This document shows, one piece after another, positions 16,413 through 25,059 of a stretch of 64,000 bases of DNA. Position 1 is the first letter of the stretch, and every line of letters begins with the position of its first letter. The DNA lies in NCBI RefSeq assembly GCF_014203645.1, contig NZ_JACHJL010000014.1, positions 179,452 to 243,451 of the forward strand, written 5' to 3'. Under the pieces are notes generated by a model. The model searched no databases. It saw nothing but the letters and a program-made list of their open reading frames with translations, and was not told the origin of the DNA. The translations under genes and the position numbers were made by a program. Source of the DNA: Streptomyces zagrosensis (GTDB lineage Bacteria > Actinomycetota > Actinomycetes > Streptomycetales > Streptomycetaceae).

Positions 16413-17930
16413 ATGGTACGTGAAGACCGGCCGCCAACCCTGGCCGCCGCCGTGTGGACCCTGGTCATCACCAGCCTCGCCGGGTTCATGGCGGCGCTGG
16501 ACAACCTCATCGTCATCACCGCCATACCCGACATCGGCAAGGACCTCGGGGGCGGGATCGAGGAGCTGGAATGGACCGTCAGCGCGTACACGCTCACCTT
16601 CGCCGTGCTGCTGATGCTCGGCGCCGCGCTCGGTGACCGCTTCGGGCGCCGGCGTCTGTTCCTCGTCGGCATCGCCGTCTTCACCGCCTCATCGGCCGCG
16701 GCGGCCCTCTCCTCCGACATAGGCGTGTTGATCGGCGCCCGCGCCGTACAGGGCGCCGGCGCGGCGTTGCTGATGCCCCTCAGCCTGACGCTGCTGACCG
16801 CCGCCGTCCCGGCGGAGCGGCGAGGGACCGCCTTCGGCATCTGGGGCGCGGTCAATGGCCTCGCCGTCGCCTGCGGACCGCTGATCGGCGGCGTCGTTGT
16901 GGAACACATTTCCTGGCAGTGGATCTTCTGGCTGAACGTGCCCATCGGTATCGTCTTGCTGCCCCTCGCCCGACTGCTACTCACCGAGAGCCGGGGCCCG
17001 GCCGATTCGCTCGACGTCGTTGGCACCGTGCTGGCCAGTCTCGGCCTGTTGGGCATCACCTTTGCCCTGATTCAGGGCAATATCGATGGCTGGGCCAGCG
17101 CGCAGGTGTTGACTGGGTTCGCGGTCGGGGGCGTGCTGCTGGTCGCCTTCGTACGCTGGGAGCTACGCACAGCCGCACCGATGCTGCCGATGCGACTGTT
17201 CCGGTCCCGGACGTTCAGCACCGTCAACGCCGCGGGGCTGCTGATGTACCTCGGGATGTTCGGTTCGATCTTCCTCCTCACCCAGTTCCTGCAACTCATC
17301 CAGGGCTACTCGCCACTGGAGGCGGGGCTGCGCATGTTGCCGTGGACCGCGATGCCGATGGTCGTCGCGCCCATCGCCGGTGTCCTCGCGGATCGGATCG
17401 ACGGCCGTTTCATCGTCGCCACCGGGCTCGTGCTCATGGCCACGGGCATCGGCTGGTTGGCCGTCGTCGCCGAGCCGGGCCTCGCGTACGCGGCGCAAAT
17501 CCTGCCCTTCGCGATCAGCGGCGTGGGCATGGCGCTCTTCTTCGCGCCCGTCTCGGCCCTGGTGATGAACTCCGTACGCCCGGCCGAGCAGGGCATCGCC
17601 TCGGGCGCGAGCAACGCGCTGCGCGAGATCGGCGGCACGCTGGGGGTCGCCCTCCTCGCCTCGGTCTTCAGCGCGCGAGGCGGCTACGGGTCGCCACGGG
17701 AGTTCACTGATGGCCTGGTGCCCGCGTTGTGGGTGGGGGCCGCGGCGCTGGCCGCCGCGGCATGCCTGGTGATGCTCGCACCGCGCCGGCGACCTGCCAC
17801 GGAGACCGTGTTGGTGGATGCGGTGGATGCGGTGGACGCAACGTACCCGTTGGACGCGATGGACGTGCCCATGGTGGGTGCGGGGGTGCGGACGACACAG
17901 GAGGCTGCGAAGCCGCCGGTACGGGGGTGA
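16413..17930 (+). CDS. MFS drug exporter, DHA2 (14-TM) family
   Basis: A 505-residue proton-coupled efflux transporter of the EmrB/QacA group. The N-terminal motif LDNLIVITAIPDI (the usual LDxTIVNVALP region), GDRFGRRRLF in loop 2-3 and GAALLMPLSLTLL are typical. About 14 hydrophobic segments can be counted. The last 45 residues are a polar Val/Asp-rich tail beginning near VDAVDAVDATYPLDAMD, encoded by a short repeat. The ATG at 16413 has AGGAG upstream. Gene order and shared operator suggest inducible control by the TetR protein. Substrate unknown. Confidence 0.93.
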   Translation: MVREDRPPTLAAAVWTLVITSLAGFMAALDNLIVITAIPDIGKDLGGGIEELEWTVSAYTLTFAVLLMLGAALGDRFGRRRLFLVGIAVFTASSAAAALSSDIGVLIGARAVQGAGAALLMPLSLTLLTAAVPAERRGTAFGIWGAVNGLAVACGPLIGGVVVEHISWQWIFWLNVPIGIVLLPLARLLLTESRGPADSLDVVGTVLASLGLLGITFALIQGNIDGWASAQVLTGFAVGGVLLVAFVRWELRTAAPMLPMRLFRSRTFSTVNAAGLLMYLGMFGSIFLLTQFLQLIQGYSPLEAGLRMLPWTAMPMVVAPIAGVLADRIDGRFIVATGLVLMATGIGWLAVVAEPGLAYAAQILPFAISGVGMALFFAPVSALVMNSVRPAEQGIASGASNALREIGGTLGVALLASVFSARGGYGSPREFTDGLVPALWVGAAALAAAACLVMLAPRRRPATETVLVDAVDAVDATYPLDAMDVPMVGAGVRTTQEAAKPPVRG

Positions 17931-18120
17931 GCGCGGGCACGTGCCTCGGGGCGGGCGGTACGGGTCTGGGGGCGGGCGGTACGGGTCTGGGGCGGGCCGG
18001 CAGGGCCGACCGGTCTCGACGGCTGGCCCGCCCCGAGGCGGCGAACGAGCGCGGGCCGCCGTGGCCCGCCCCGGCGCCCGCCGCCGGGGAGTGTCGTAGG
18101 CGTTCCGTACGCTTGGGCCT

Positions 18121-19197
18121 GTGCAGGAACTCCACGACGCGCCCCTCGCCCCGCTGACCACCTTCCGACTCGGGGGCCCCGCCACCCGGCTGATCACGGC
18201 CGCCACCGACGACGAGGTGATCACCGCCGTCCGCGCCGCCGACGCCGCCGGCACGCCGCTGCTGGTCATCGGCGGCGGCAGCAACCTGGTCATCTCCGAC
18301 AAGGGCTTCGACGGCACCGCGCTGCGCATCGCCACCTCCGGGTTCGCTCTCGCCGCCGAGCCCACGGCCGCCGGCGGCGTCCAGTTGGAGCTCGCGGCGG
18401 GCGAGAACTGGTCCGACGCCGTGGCCCGCACGGTCGAAGCGGGGCTGGCCGGCATCGAGTGCCTGGCGGGCATCCCCGGCTCGGCGGGCGCCACGCCCAT
18501 CCAGAACGTGGGCGCGTACGGGCAAGAGGTCTCCTCGGTCATCACCGAGGTCGTCGCCTATGACCGGCACACCGACGAGGTCGTGACCCTTGCGAACGCG
18601 GATTGCGGCTTCTCTTACCGGCACAGCCGCTTCAAACAGCACCCGAACCGCCATGTGGTGCTGCGCGTGCGGTTCGCACTGGAGGACGCGGGCGGGCTGT
18701 CCGCGCCAGTGAAGTACGCCGAGACGGCGCGGGTGCTCGGCGTCGAGGCCGGGGACCGGGTGCCGATCGGCACGGCCCGGGAGACCGTGTTGCGGCTGCG
18801 GGCGGGCAAGGGCATGGTGCTCGACCCGGAGGACCATGACACCTGGTCGGCAGGGTCGTTCTTCACCAACCCGATCCTCACCGATGCCGAGTACGCGACC
18901 TTCCTGACGCGGGTAGCGGAGCGGCTGGGTCCGGATGTGTTGCCGCCCGCCTATCCGGCGGGTGAAGGGCTGACCAAGACGTCCGCTGCATGGCTGATCG
19001 ACAAGGCGGGCTTCACCAAGGGCTATGGGCAAGGCCCGGCCCGCATCTCCACCAAGCACACCCTGGCACTGACCAACCGAGGCGCAGCCACCACCGATGA
19101 CCTGCTCGCACTGGCCCGCGAGGTGGTGGCCGGGGTGCGCGCCGCCTTTGGAATCACGCTGGTCAACGAGCCGGTGACGGTGGGAGTCGAGCTGTAG
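18121..19197 (+). CDS. murB: UDP-N-acetylenolpyruvoylglucosamine reductase
   Basis: MurB is the FAD-dependent enzyme that reduces UDP-GlcNAc-enolpyruvate to UDP-MurNAc in peptidoglycan synthesis. The 358-residue protein shows LTTFRLGGPA at the N-terminus, GGGSNLVISDKGF for FAD binding, the segment GIPGSAGATPIQNVGAYGQE, and SAGSFFTNPI carrying the catalytic serine. STKHTLALTNRG is near the end. The GTG at 18121 opens the conserved part directly. The 190 bp upstream contain two copies of a GGGCGGTACGGGTCTGGG-type repeat but no gene. Confidence 0.97.
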   Translation: MQELHDAPLAPLTTFRLGGPATRLITAATDDEVITAVRAADAAGTPLLVIGGGSNLVISDKGFDGTALRIATSGFALAAEPTAAGGVQLELAAGENWSDAVARTVEAGLAGIECLAGIPGSAGATPIQNVGAYGQEVSSVITEVVAYDRHTDEVVTLANADCGFSYRHSRFKQHPNRHVVLRVRFALEDAGGLSAPVKYAETARVLGVEAGDRVPIGTARETVLRLRAGKGMVLDPEDHDTWSAGSFFTNPILTDAEYATFLTRVAERLGPDVLPPAYPAGEGLTKTSAAWLIDKAGFTKGYGQGPARISTKHTLALTNRGAATTDDLLALAREVVAGVRAAFGITLVNEPVTVGVEL

Positions 19198-19242
19198 GGG
19201 TGGGGCTGCGCGGGGTGAGGGCATGAGCCGATACGGCGTGAG

Positions 19243-20310
19243 TCAAGCCGCCAGCCAGGCGTCGATCTCCGCGATCAGCCCGTCTCGCACACCCGCTGGT
19301 GCCGCCGAGCCGCGGATCGACTGGCGGGCCAACTCGGCCAGTTCCGGATCGGTGAAGCCGTGATGTTGGCGAACCAGTTCGTACTGGGCCGCCAGCCGGG
19401 AGCCGAACAGCAGCGGATCGTCCGCGCCGAGCGCCATCGGCACCCCCGCATCGAACAGCGCCCGCAGCGGCACGTCCGCGGCCTTCTCGTACACCCCGAG
19501 CGCCACATTGGACGCCGGGCACACCTCGCAGGTCACCTGCCGGTCGGCGAGGCGCTGTAGCAGTCGCGGGTCCTCGGCGGCCCGTACGCCATGGCCTACG
19601 CGCGCCGCGTGCAGGTCGTCCAGGCAGTCCCGCACGCTGCCAGGCCCGGCCAGCTCGCCGCCGTGCGGGGCGGCCAGCAGGCCGCCGTCACGGGCGATGG
19701 CGAACGCCCGGTCGAAGTCGCGGGCGAAGCCGCGCCGTTCGTCGTTGGACAGCCCGAAACCGACGACGCCCCGGTCCGCGTAGCGCACCGCGAGCCGGGC
19801 CAGGGTACGAGCGTCCAGCGGGTGCTTCATGCGGTTCGCGGCCACCAGGACCCGCATGCTGAGGCCCGTCTCCCGGGAGGCGCTGTCCACCGCGTCCAAA
19901 ATGATCTCCAGGGCCGGGATCAGACCACCGAGCCGTGGCGCGTACGAGGTCGGATCGACCTGGATCTCCAGCCATCGAGACCCGTCCCGCACGTCCTCCT
20001 CGGCCGCCTCCCGCACCAGCCGCTGGATGTCCTCCGGCGTTCTCAGGCACGAGCGCGCGATGTCGTACAGCCGCTGGAAACGGAACCAGCCGCGCTCGTC
20101 GGTCGCGCGCAATCTGGGCGGCTCACCGCCGCTGAGAGCATCCGGAAGATGGACGCCGTATTTGTCGGCCAGTTCGATGAGCGTGCCGGGGCGCATCGAA
20201 CCGGTGAAGTGCAAATGCAGATGCGCCTTGGGCAGCAGCCGCAGGTTCCGTCCGGTGGGGGCGTCGGCGGCACGTCCACCGGGGGAAGCGGGGGTGGGGA
20301 AGTGCAACAT
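19243..20310 (-). CDS. Adenosine deaminase family protein
   Basis: A 355-residue metal-dependent deaminase of the ADA family. Metal ligands are visible as HLHLHFTGS (residues 31-39), AAPHGGELAGP, VGHGVRAAEDP and MALGADDPLLF near the C-terminus, the last carrying the catalytic aspartate pair. It converts adenosine or a related purine nucleoside to its inosine form. The HFTGS version of the first motif, instead of HLDGS, suggests a subgroup and possibly another substrate; I cannot tell which. The ATG at 20310 is used. It is convergent with murB and runs in the same direction as the aminotransferase gene upstream. Confidence 0.88.
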   Translation of the reverse strand: MLHFPTPASPGGRAADAPTGRNLRLLPKAHLHLHFTGSMRPGTLIELADKYGVHLPDALSGGEPPRLRATDERGWFRFQRLYDIARSCLRTPEDIQRLVREAAEEDVRDGSRWLEIQVDPTSYAPRLGGLIPALEIILDAVDSASRETGLSMRVLVAANRMKHPLDARTLARLAVRYADRGVVGFGLSNDERRGFARDFDRAFAIARDGGLLAAPHGGELAGPGSVRDCLDDLHAARVGHGVRAAEDPRLLQRLADRQVTCEVCPASNVALGVYEKAADVPLRALFDAGVPMALGADDPLLFGSRLAAQYELVRQHHGFTDPELAELARQSIRGSAAPAGVRDGLIAEIDAWLAA

Positions 20311-20449
20311 CCCCAGATCTTGCCGTATGGCCCGATGGACCCGGAAGCGGGTATCACCGATCGGTGACGGGTCCGCACAAGTGGACGGGCGCCCGGCTCA
20401 CGCCGAGCGCCCGTCCGTCTCGCTGTTGCCCCTCGGTCGAGGGGCGCTG

Positions 20450-21685
20450 TCAGCGGGCCTCCGCCAGCAGCTTCTGCATCCGCGATACGCCTTCGGCCAG
20501 GTCCTCGTCGCCCAGCGCGTACGAGAGCCGCAGATAGCCGGGCGTGCCGAACGCCTCCCCCGGAACGACCGCGACCTCGACCTCTTCCAAGATCAGCTCG
20601 GCCAACTCCACCGACGACTGCGGGCGCTTGCCCCGGATCTCCTTGCCGAGCAGCGCCTTCACCGAGGGATACACGTAGAACGCGCCCTGCGGCTCGGGGC
20701 ACTCGACGCCGTCGATCTCGTTCAGCATCCGCACGATCGTCTTGCGCCGCCGGTCGAACGCCTCCCGCATCTGCGCGACCGCGTCCAGGTTGCCGGAGAC
20801 CGCCGCGAGAGCCGCAGCCTGCGCCACGTTGGACACGTTGGAGGTGGCGTGTGACTGGAGGTTGGTTGCGGCCTTGATGACGTCCTTGGGACCGATGACC
20901 CAGCCCACCCGCCAGCCCGTCATCGCGTACGTCTTGGCCACGCCGTTGACCACGATGCACTTGTCACGCAGCTCGGGCACGACGACCGGGAGCGAGGAGA
21001 ACGTGGCGTCCCCGTAGACCAGGTGTTCGTAGATCTCGTCGGTCATCACCCACAGCCCGTGCCCGGCGGCCCAGCGGCCGACGGCCTCGACCTGCTCGCG
21101 CGGGTAGACCGCGCCGGTCGGGTTGGAGGGCGAGACGAAGAGGACGACCTTGGTCCGCTCGGTGCGCGCGGCCTCAAGCTGCTCGACGGAGACCTGGTAA
21201 CCGGTCGTCTCATCGGCGACCACCGGCACCGGCACCCCGCCCGCCAACTGGATCGACTCGGGGTAGGTGGTCCAGTACGGGGCAGGGACGATGACTTCAT
21301 CGCCCGGGTCGAGGATGGCGGCGAACGCCTGATAGATCGCCTGCTTCCCGCCGTTGGTGACCAGCACCTGGGACGCCTCGACCTCGTAGCCGGAGTCGCG
21401 CAGCGTCTTGGCGGCGATGGCGGCCTTCAGCTCGGGCAGCCCGCCGGCCGGGGTGTAGCGGTGGTTCTTCGGGTCGCGGCAGGCTGCCACTGCGGCCTCG
21501 ACGATGTAGTCGGGCGTCGGGAAGTCCGGCTCGCCTGCGCCGAAGCCGATCACCGGACGGCCGGCGGCCTTCAGGGCCTTGGCCTTGGCGTCCACGGCGA
21601 GCGTCGCGGACTCGGAAATCGAACCGACGCGGGCCGATACCCGGCGGTCGGTAGGAGCGGTCTCTGGAGGGGTAGCAGCGGTCAT
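20450..21685 (-). CDS. aspC: Pyridoxal phosphate-dependent aspartate aminotransferase
   Basis: A 411-residue fold-type I aminotransferase, subgroup I-gamma, transferring the amino group of aspartate to 2-oxoglutarate. It shows FGAGEPDFPTP near the N-terminus, SPSNPTGAVY, the PLP lysine in GVAKTYAMTGWRVGW and RLSYALGDEDL at the end. The ATG at 21685 begins MTAATPPETAPTDRRVSARV; an upstream in-frame start at 21721 is less likely. The gene is divergent from tRNA-Trp and secE, an arrangement found in S. coelicolor. Some members of this subgroup also accept prephenate. Confidence 0.93.
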   Translation of the reverse strand: MTAATPPETAPTDRRVSARVGSISESATLAVDAKAKALKAAGRPVIGFGAGEPDFPTPDYIVEAAVAACRDPKNHRYTPAGGLPELKAAIAAKTLRDSGYEVEASQVLVTNGGKQAIYQAFAAILDPGDEVIVPAPYWTTYPESIQLAGGVPVPVVADETTGYQVSVEQLEAARTERTKVVLFVSPSNPTGAVYPREQVEAVGRWAAGHGLWVMTDEIYEHLVYGDATFSSLPVVVPELRDKCIVVNGVAKTYAMTGWRVGWVIGPKDVIKAATNLQSHATSNVSNVAQAAALAAVSGNLDAVAQMREAFDRRRKTIVRMLNEIDGVECPEPQGAFYVYPSVKALLGKEIRGKRPQSSVELAELILEEVEVAVVPGEAFGTPGYLRLSYALGDEDLAEGVSRMQKLLAEAR

Positions 21686-21753
21686 GGCTGCATCGTCGCA
21701 GACCGGCTCCGCGGGTGGCACGGGGGTTTGACCGGTCGTTGTGCCGCCGATCG

Positions 21754-21783
21754 TTCGACTGCTGGCCCTTCAGCACGTACACT
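21754..21783 (+). promoter_or_regulatory. Possible promoter of tRNA-Trp/secE
   Basis: TTCGAC (21754-21759) and TACACT (21778-21783) are 18 bp apart, about 80 bp before tRNA-Trp. The -10 fits well, the -35 is moderate. Confidence 0.4.
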
Positions 21784-21864
21784 CATGCGTCGTCGGGTCC
21801 CAACAGCCGTTCCAGCTCACGCACTCCGTGCAGCTAGCTGGATGCTGTACGTTGGGGGTCACAA

Positions 21865-21937
21865 AGGGTCGTAGCTCAATTGGTAGAGCACTGGTCTCCA
21901 AAACCAGCGGTTGGGGGTTCAAGTCCCTCCGGCCCTG
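21865..21937 (+). tRNA. tRNA-Trp (CCA)
   Basis: Acceptor AGGGTCG (21865-21871) pairs with CGGCCCT (21930-21936), including one G-U pair, discriminator G. The anticodon loop CTCCAAA gives CCA. No 3' CCA is encoded. It sits immediately before secE as in other Streptomyces. Confidence 0.97.
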
Positions 21938-22047
21938 CTACACACATCTGGCAGGTTTGGATGTGTGCATGCGAAGGTACCCAAATGCACCGCTGTGCGG
22001 CCGGACCGGACGCGGCACGGCCACGACCCGGATTCAGGTGAGGACGA

Positions 22048-22338
22048 GTGACGGAAGCCCTTGGCTCCACCGCAACGCCTGAAAGCGGTCGTCCTGAAGA
22101 CGACGAGGCCGCCAAGAAGGGCCGCCGTGGTGGCAAGCGCGGGAAGAAGGGGCCGTTTGGCCGTCTCGCGCTTTTCTACCGCCAGATCGTCGCGGAGCTA
22201 CGCAAGGTCGTCTGGCCTTCGCGTCAGCAGCTCTCGACGTACACCACCGTAGTGATCGTCTTCGTTGTCATCATGATCGGTCTTGTTACCGTGATTGACT
22301 ACGGGTTCAACGAAGTCGTCAAATACATCTTCGGCTGA
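22048..22338 (+). CDS. secE: Preprotein translocase subunit SecE
   Basis: SecE is the small essential clamp of the SecYEG channel. The 96-residue protein has a Lys/Arg-rich cytoplasmic start, the conserved amphipathic region FYRQIVAELRKVVWPSRQQL and one transmembrane helix (TYTTVVIVFVVIMIGLVTVI). The GTG at 22048 is preceded by GAGGA. It is followed by nusG, the classical pair. The partner secY is at 60.9 kb in this window. Confidence 0.97.
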   Translation: MTEALGSTATPESGRPEDDEAAKKGRRGGKRGKKGPFGRLALFYRQIVAELRKVVWPSRQQLSTYTTVVIVFVVIMIGLVTVIDYGFNEVVKYIFG

Positions 22339-22419
22339 TCCCGCGTAGGGCACCGCGCACCCGTGCGGCGCCCCTATCGCACGTTCCACCCCTCATGTAG
22401 CCAGGAAGAAGCAGCCACC

Positions 22420-23463
22420 GTGTCTGACCCGAACCTGAACGACGCCATCGAGCCCGGCGAGGGCGAAGAGGCTGCGGCGACGGATGGCCCGGTGGCTGCC
22501 CCGAGTGCGGCCGATGAGGGCGTCACCCCTGGTGTCACCGAGGGAGCAGCCGACGAGGCCGCTGCCGACGCTGCTGCCAGCGAGCCGGCCGCCGAGCCGC
22601 TCGTGGAGGCTGAGGTTGTCGCGGAGATCGCCGAGGACGCTGCGGTCGCCGAGGACACTGCGGACGTCGAGGCCGCTGAGGCTGGGGACGCTGCTGAGGA
22701 CGCTGTGGCTACCGAGGACGCTGAGGTCGAGGTCGAGGCCGACACTGAGGATGCAGACGACGCCGAGGACGCCGCACACGAGGACGTAGACGCTGCCGAA
22801 GAGGCCGAGGCGACTGACGAGGCCGAAGAGGTTGCAGAGGTCGCTGTTGACCCGGTCGAGGCGTTGCGTGCGGAACTGCGCGCGCTGCCCGGCGAGTGGT
22901 ACGTGATTCACACCTACGCGGGATACGAGAACCGGGTAAAGACCAACCTTGAGCAGCGCGCCGTCTCGCTCAACGTTGAGGACTACATCTTCGCGGCCGA
23001 GGTGCCGCAGGAAGAGGTCGTCCAGATCAAGAACGGCGACCGTCGTACGGTCCGGCAGAACAAGCTCCCCGGCTACGTGCTGGTGCGCATGGACCTGACG
23101 AACGAGTCCTGGGGCGTCGTGCGGAACACGCCGGGCGTCACCGGCTTCGTGGGCAACGCCTACGACCCGTACCCGCTGACCCTGGACGAGATCGTGAAGA
23201 TGCTCGCCCCGGAGGCCGAGGAAGCCGCTGCCAAGGCCGCTGCCGCCGAGTCCGGCCTCCCGGCGCCGAGCCGCAAGCTTGAGGTCCAGGTCCTCGACTT
23301 CGAGGTGGGCGACTCCGTCACCGTCACCGACGGCCCGTTCGCAACGTTGCAGGCGACCATCAACGAGATCAACGCCGACTCGAAGAAGGTCAAGGGCCTC
23401 GTTGAGATCTTCGGCCGCGAGACGCCGGTCGAGCTGAGCTTCGACCAGATCCAGAAGAACTAG
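22420..23463 (+). CDS. nusG: Transcription elongation/termination factor NusG with acidic N-terminal extension
   Basis: NusG binds RNA polymerase and links it to Rho or to the ribosome. The NGN domain begins near residue 158 (GEWYVIHTYAGYENRVKTNL) and includes LPGYVLVRM. The KOW domain (FEVGDSVTVTDGPFATLQA) ends the protein. Residues 1-157 form an extreme Glu/Asp/Ala-rich extension with almost no basic residues, so at 347 residues the protein is nearly twice the E. coli length. Streptomyces NusG proteins are known to carry an N-terminal extension; here it is particularly long. The GTG at 22420 gives MSDPNLNDAIEPG. Confidence 0.96.
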   Translation: MSDPNLNDAIEPGEGEEAAATDGPVAAPSAADEGVTPGVTEGAADEAAADAAASEPAAEPLVEAEVVAEIAEDAAVAEDTADVEAAEAGDAAEDAVATEDAEVEVEADTEDADDAEDAAHEDVDAAEEAEATDEAEEVAEVAVDPVEALRAELRALPGEWYVIHTYAGYENRVKTNLEQRAVSLNVEDYIFAAEVPQEEVVQIKNGDRRTVRQNKLPGYVLVRMDLTNESWGVVRNTPGVTGFVGNAYDPYPLTLDEIVKMLAPEAEEAAAKAAAAESGLPAPSRKLEVQVLDFEVGDSVTVTDGPFATLQATINEINADSKKVKGLVEIFGRETPVELSFDQIQKN

Positions 23464-23488
23464 CTTCTTCGGACCGCATCAACCACTG

Positions 23489-23562
23489 CCGAGCAGGTCG
23501 GACCGGCTCTCCCAAGCCCCCGCAAAAGGGCCCAGGAGAACCGTCTGACCTGCTCGGTTTTT
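23489..23562 (+). terminator. Intrinsic terminator between nusG and rplK
   Basis: CCGAGCAGGTC (23489-23499) pairs with GACCTGCTCGG (23547-23557) across a long loop, followed by TTTTT at 23558-23562. It ends the secE-nusG transcript or attenuates into rplK. Confidence 0.8.
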
Positions 23563-23658
23563 GGCCGCACAGCTATACCCGTTATCGTTGTGCGGTATGC
23601 CTCCATCCGGACGATCGGATGGACAGGCGAAAACCTCTCACTCAGACCCGGAGAGAGC

Positions 23659-24096
23659 ATGCCTCCCAAGAAGAAGAAGAAGGTCACGGGGCTAATCAAG
23701 CTCCAGATCCAGGCCGGTGCGGCCAACCCGGCTCCGCCGGTCGGCCCCGCGCTGGGTCAGCACGGCGTCAACATCATGGAGTTCTGCAAGGCCTACAACG
23801 TCGCGACCGAGTCGCAGCGTGGCATGGTCGTGCCGGTGGAGATCACGGTCTACGAAGACCGCTCCTTCACCTTCATCACCAAGACTCCGCCGGCTGCCAA
23901 GCTGATCCTCAAGGCCGCGGGCGTGGACAAGGGCTCAGGCGAGCCGCACAAGACCAAGGTCGCCAAGGTCACCCGCGACCAGGTCCGTGACATCGCCACC
24001 GCCAAGATGGCCGACCTGAACGCCAACGACCTCGACGCCGCCGAGAAGATCATCGCCGGCACCGCCCGTTCGATGGGCGTCACGGTCGAGGGCTGA
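23659..24096 (+). CDS. rplK: 50S ribosomal protein L11
   Basis: L11 forms the base of the GTPase-associated stalk and is the target region of thiopeptides and the sensor for RelA. The 145-residue protein starts MPPKKKKKVTGLIKLQIQAG and contains NPAPPVGPALGQHGVNIMEFC, which marks the family. The ATG at 23659 follows GGAGAGAGC. It forms a bicistronic unit with rplA. Confidence 0.97.
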   Translation: MPPKKKKKVTGLIKLQIQAGAANPAPPVGPALGQHGVNIMEFCKAYNVATESQRGMVVPVEITVYEDRSFTFITKTPPAAKLILKAAGVDKGSGEPHKTKVAKVTRDQVRDIATAKMADLNANDLDAAEKIIAGTARSMGVTVEG

Positions 24097-24211
24097 GCAC
24101 CTCCACGTCCCGGGGACCGATTCCCCAGTGGAAGGGCCAGGCGCTGGCCCGTACCACGACTCCATCCCTGACTCGCGGCGGCAGCTGTGAGTGCGACAAC
24201 CAGGAGCAGCA

Positions 24212-24928
24212 GTGAAGCGCAGCAAGGCTTTCCGCGGCGCGGATGAGCAGATCGACCGGGAGCGGCTGTACGCCCCGCTTGAGGCCATCCGTCTCGCTAA
24301 GGACACCACCTCTTCCAAGTTCGACGCGACCGTCGAGGTTGCCATGCGGCTGGGCGTTGACCCTCGCAAGGCCGACCAGATGGTTCGCGGCACCGTAAAC
24401 CTGCCGCACGGCACCGGCAAGACCGCCCGGGTCCTGGTCTTCGCGACCGGTGACCGTGCCGCAGCCGCGGAGGCCGCGGGCGCCGACATCGTCGGCTCCG
24501 ACGAACTGATCGACGAGGTCGCCAAGGGCCGTCTCGACTTCGACGCCGTCGTCGCGACCCCGGACCTGATGGGCAAGGTCGGCCGACTCGGCCGCGTGCT
24601 CGGTCCGCGTGGTCTGATGCCGAACCCGAAGACCGGCACCGTGACCCCGGACGTCACCAAGGCTGTCACCGACATCAAGGGTGGCAAGATCGAATTCCGC
24701 GTCGACAAGCACTCGAACTTGCACTTCATCGTCGGCAAGGTGTCGTTCGGCGAGCAGCAGTTGGTCGAGAACTACGCGGCGGCGCTGGACGAGATCCTTC
24801 GTCTGAAGCCGTCTGCCGCGAAGGGCCGTTACATCAGGAAGGCCGTGGTGACCACCACGATGGGGCCGAGCATCCCGCTCGACTCCAACCGCACTCGTAA
24901 CCTGCTCTCGGAGGAAGACGCCGTCTGA
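24212..24928 (+). CDS. rplA: 50S ribosomal protein L1
   Basis: L1 builds the mobile stalk beside the E site and in many bacteria represses its own operon. The 238-residue protein begins with GTG at 24212 after CAGGAGC. LGPRGLMPNPKTGTVT and KGGKIEFRVDKHSNLH are the family signatures. A 115-bp gap separates it from rplK. A strong hairpin follows the gene. Confidence 0.97.
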   Translation: MKRSKAFRGADEQIDRERLYAPLEAIRLAKDTTSSKFDATVEVAMRLGVDPRKADQMVRGTVNLPHGTGKTARVLVFATGDRAAAAEAAGADIVGSDELIDEVAKGRLDFDAVVATPDLMGKVGRLGRVLGPRGLMPNPKTGTVTPDVTKAVTDIKGGKIEFRVDKHSNLHFIVGKVSFGEQQLVENYAAALDEILRLKPSAAKGRYIRKAVVTTTMGPSIPLDSNRTRNLLSEEDAV

Positions 24929-24949
24929 TCTTTCAGGCGTCCTTCCCCT

Positions 24950-24993
24950 ACGCACAAGCCCCGCATCTTCGTGGAGATGCGGGGCTTGTGCGT
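24950..24993. terminator. Perfect 19-bp hairpin after rplA
   Basis: ACGCACAAGCCCCGCATCT (24950-24968) and its exact complement (24975-24993) enclose a 6-nt loop. It lies 21 bp after the rplA stop and lacks a T-run. Confidence 0.9.
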
Positions 24994-25059
24994 TGCGCTG
25001 TCGTGCTCCTCGGCTACTCTCCTGAGAGGAAGTAAACAAGAATTAAAGAGGGGGACGTT

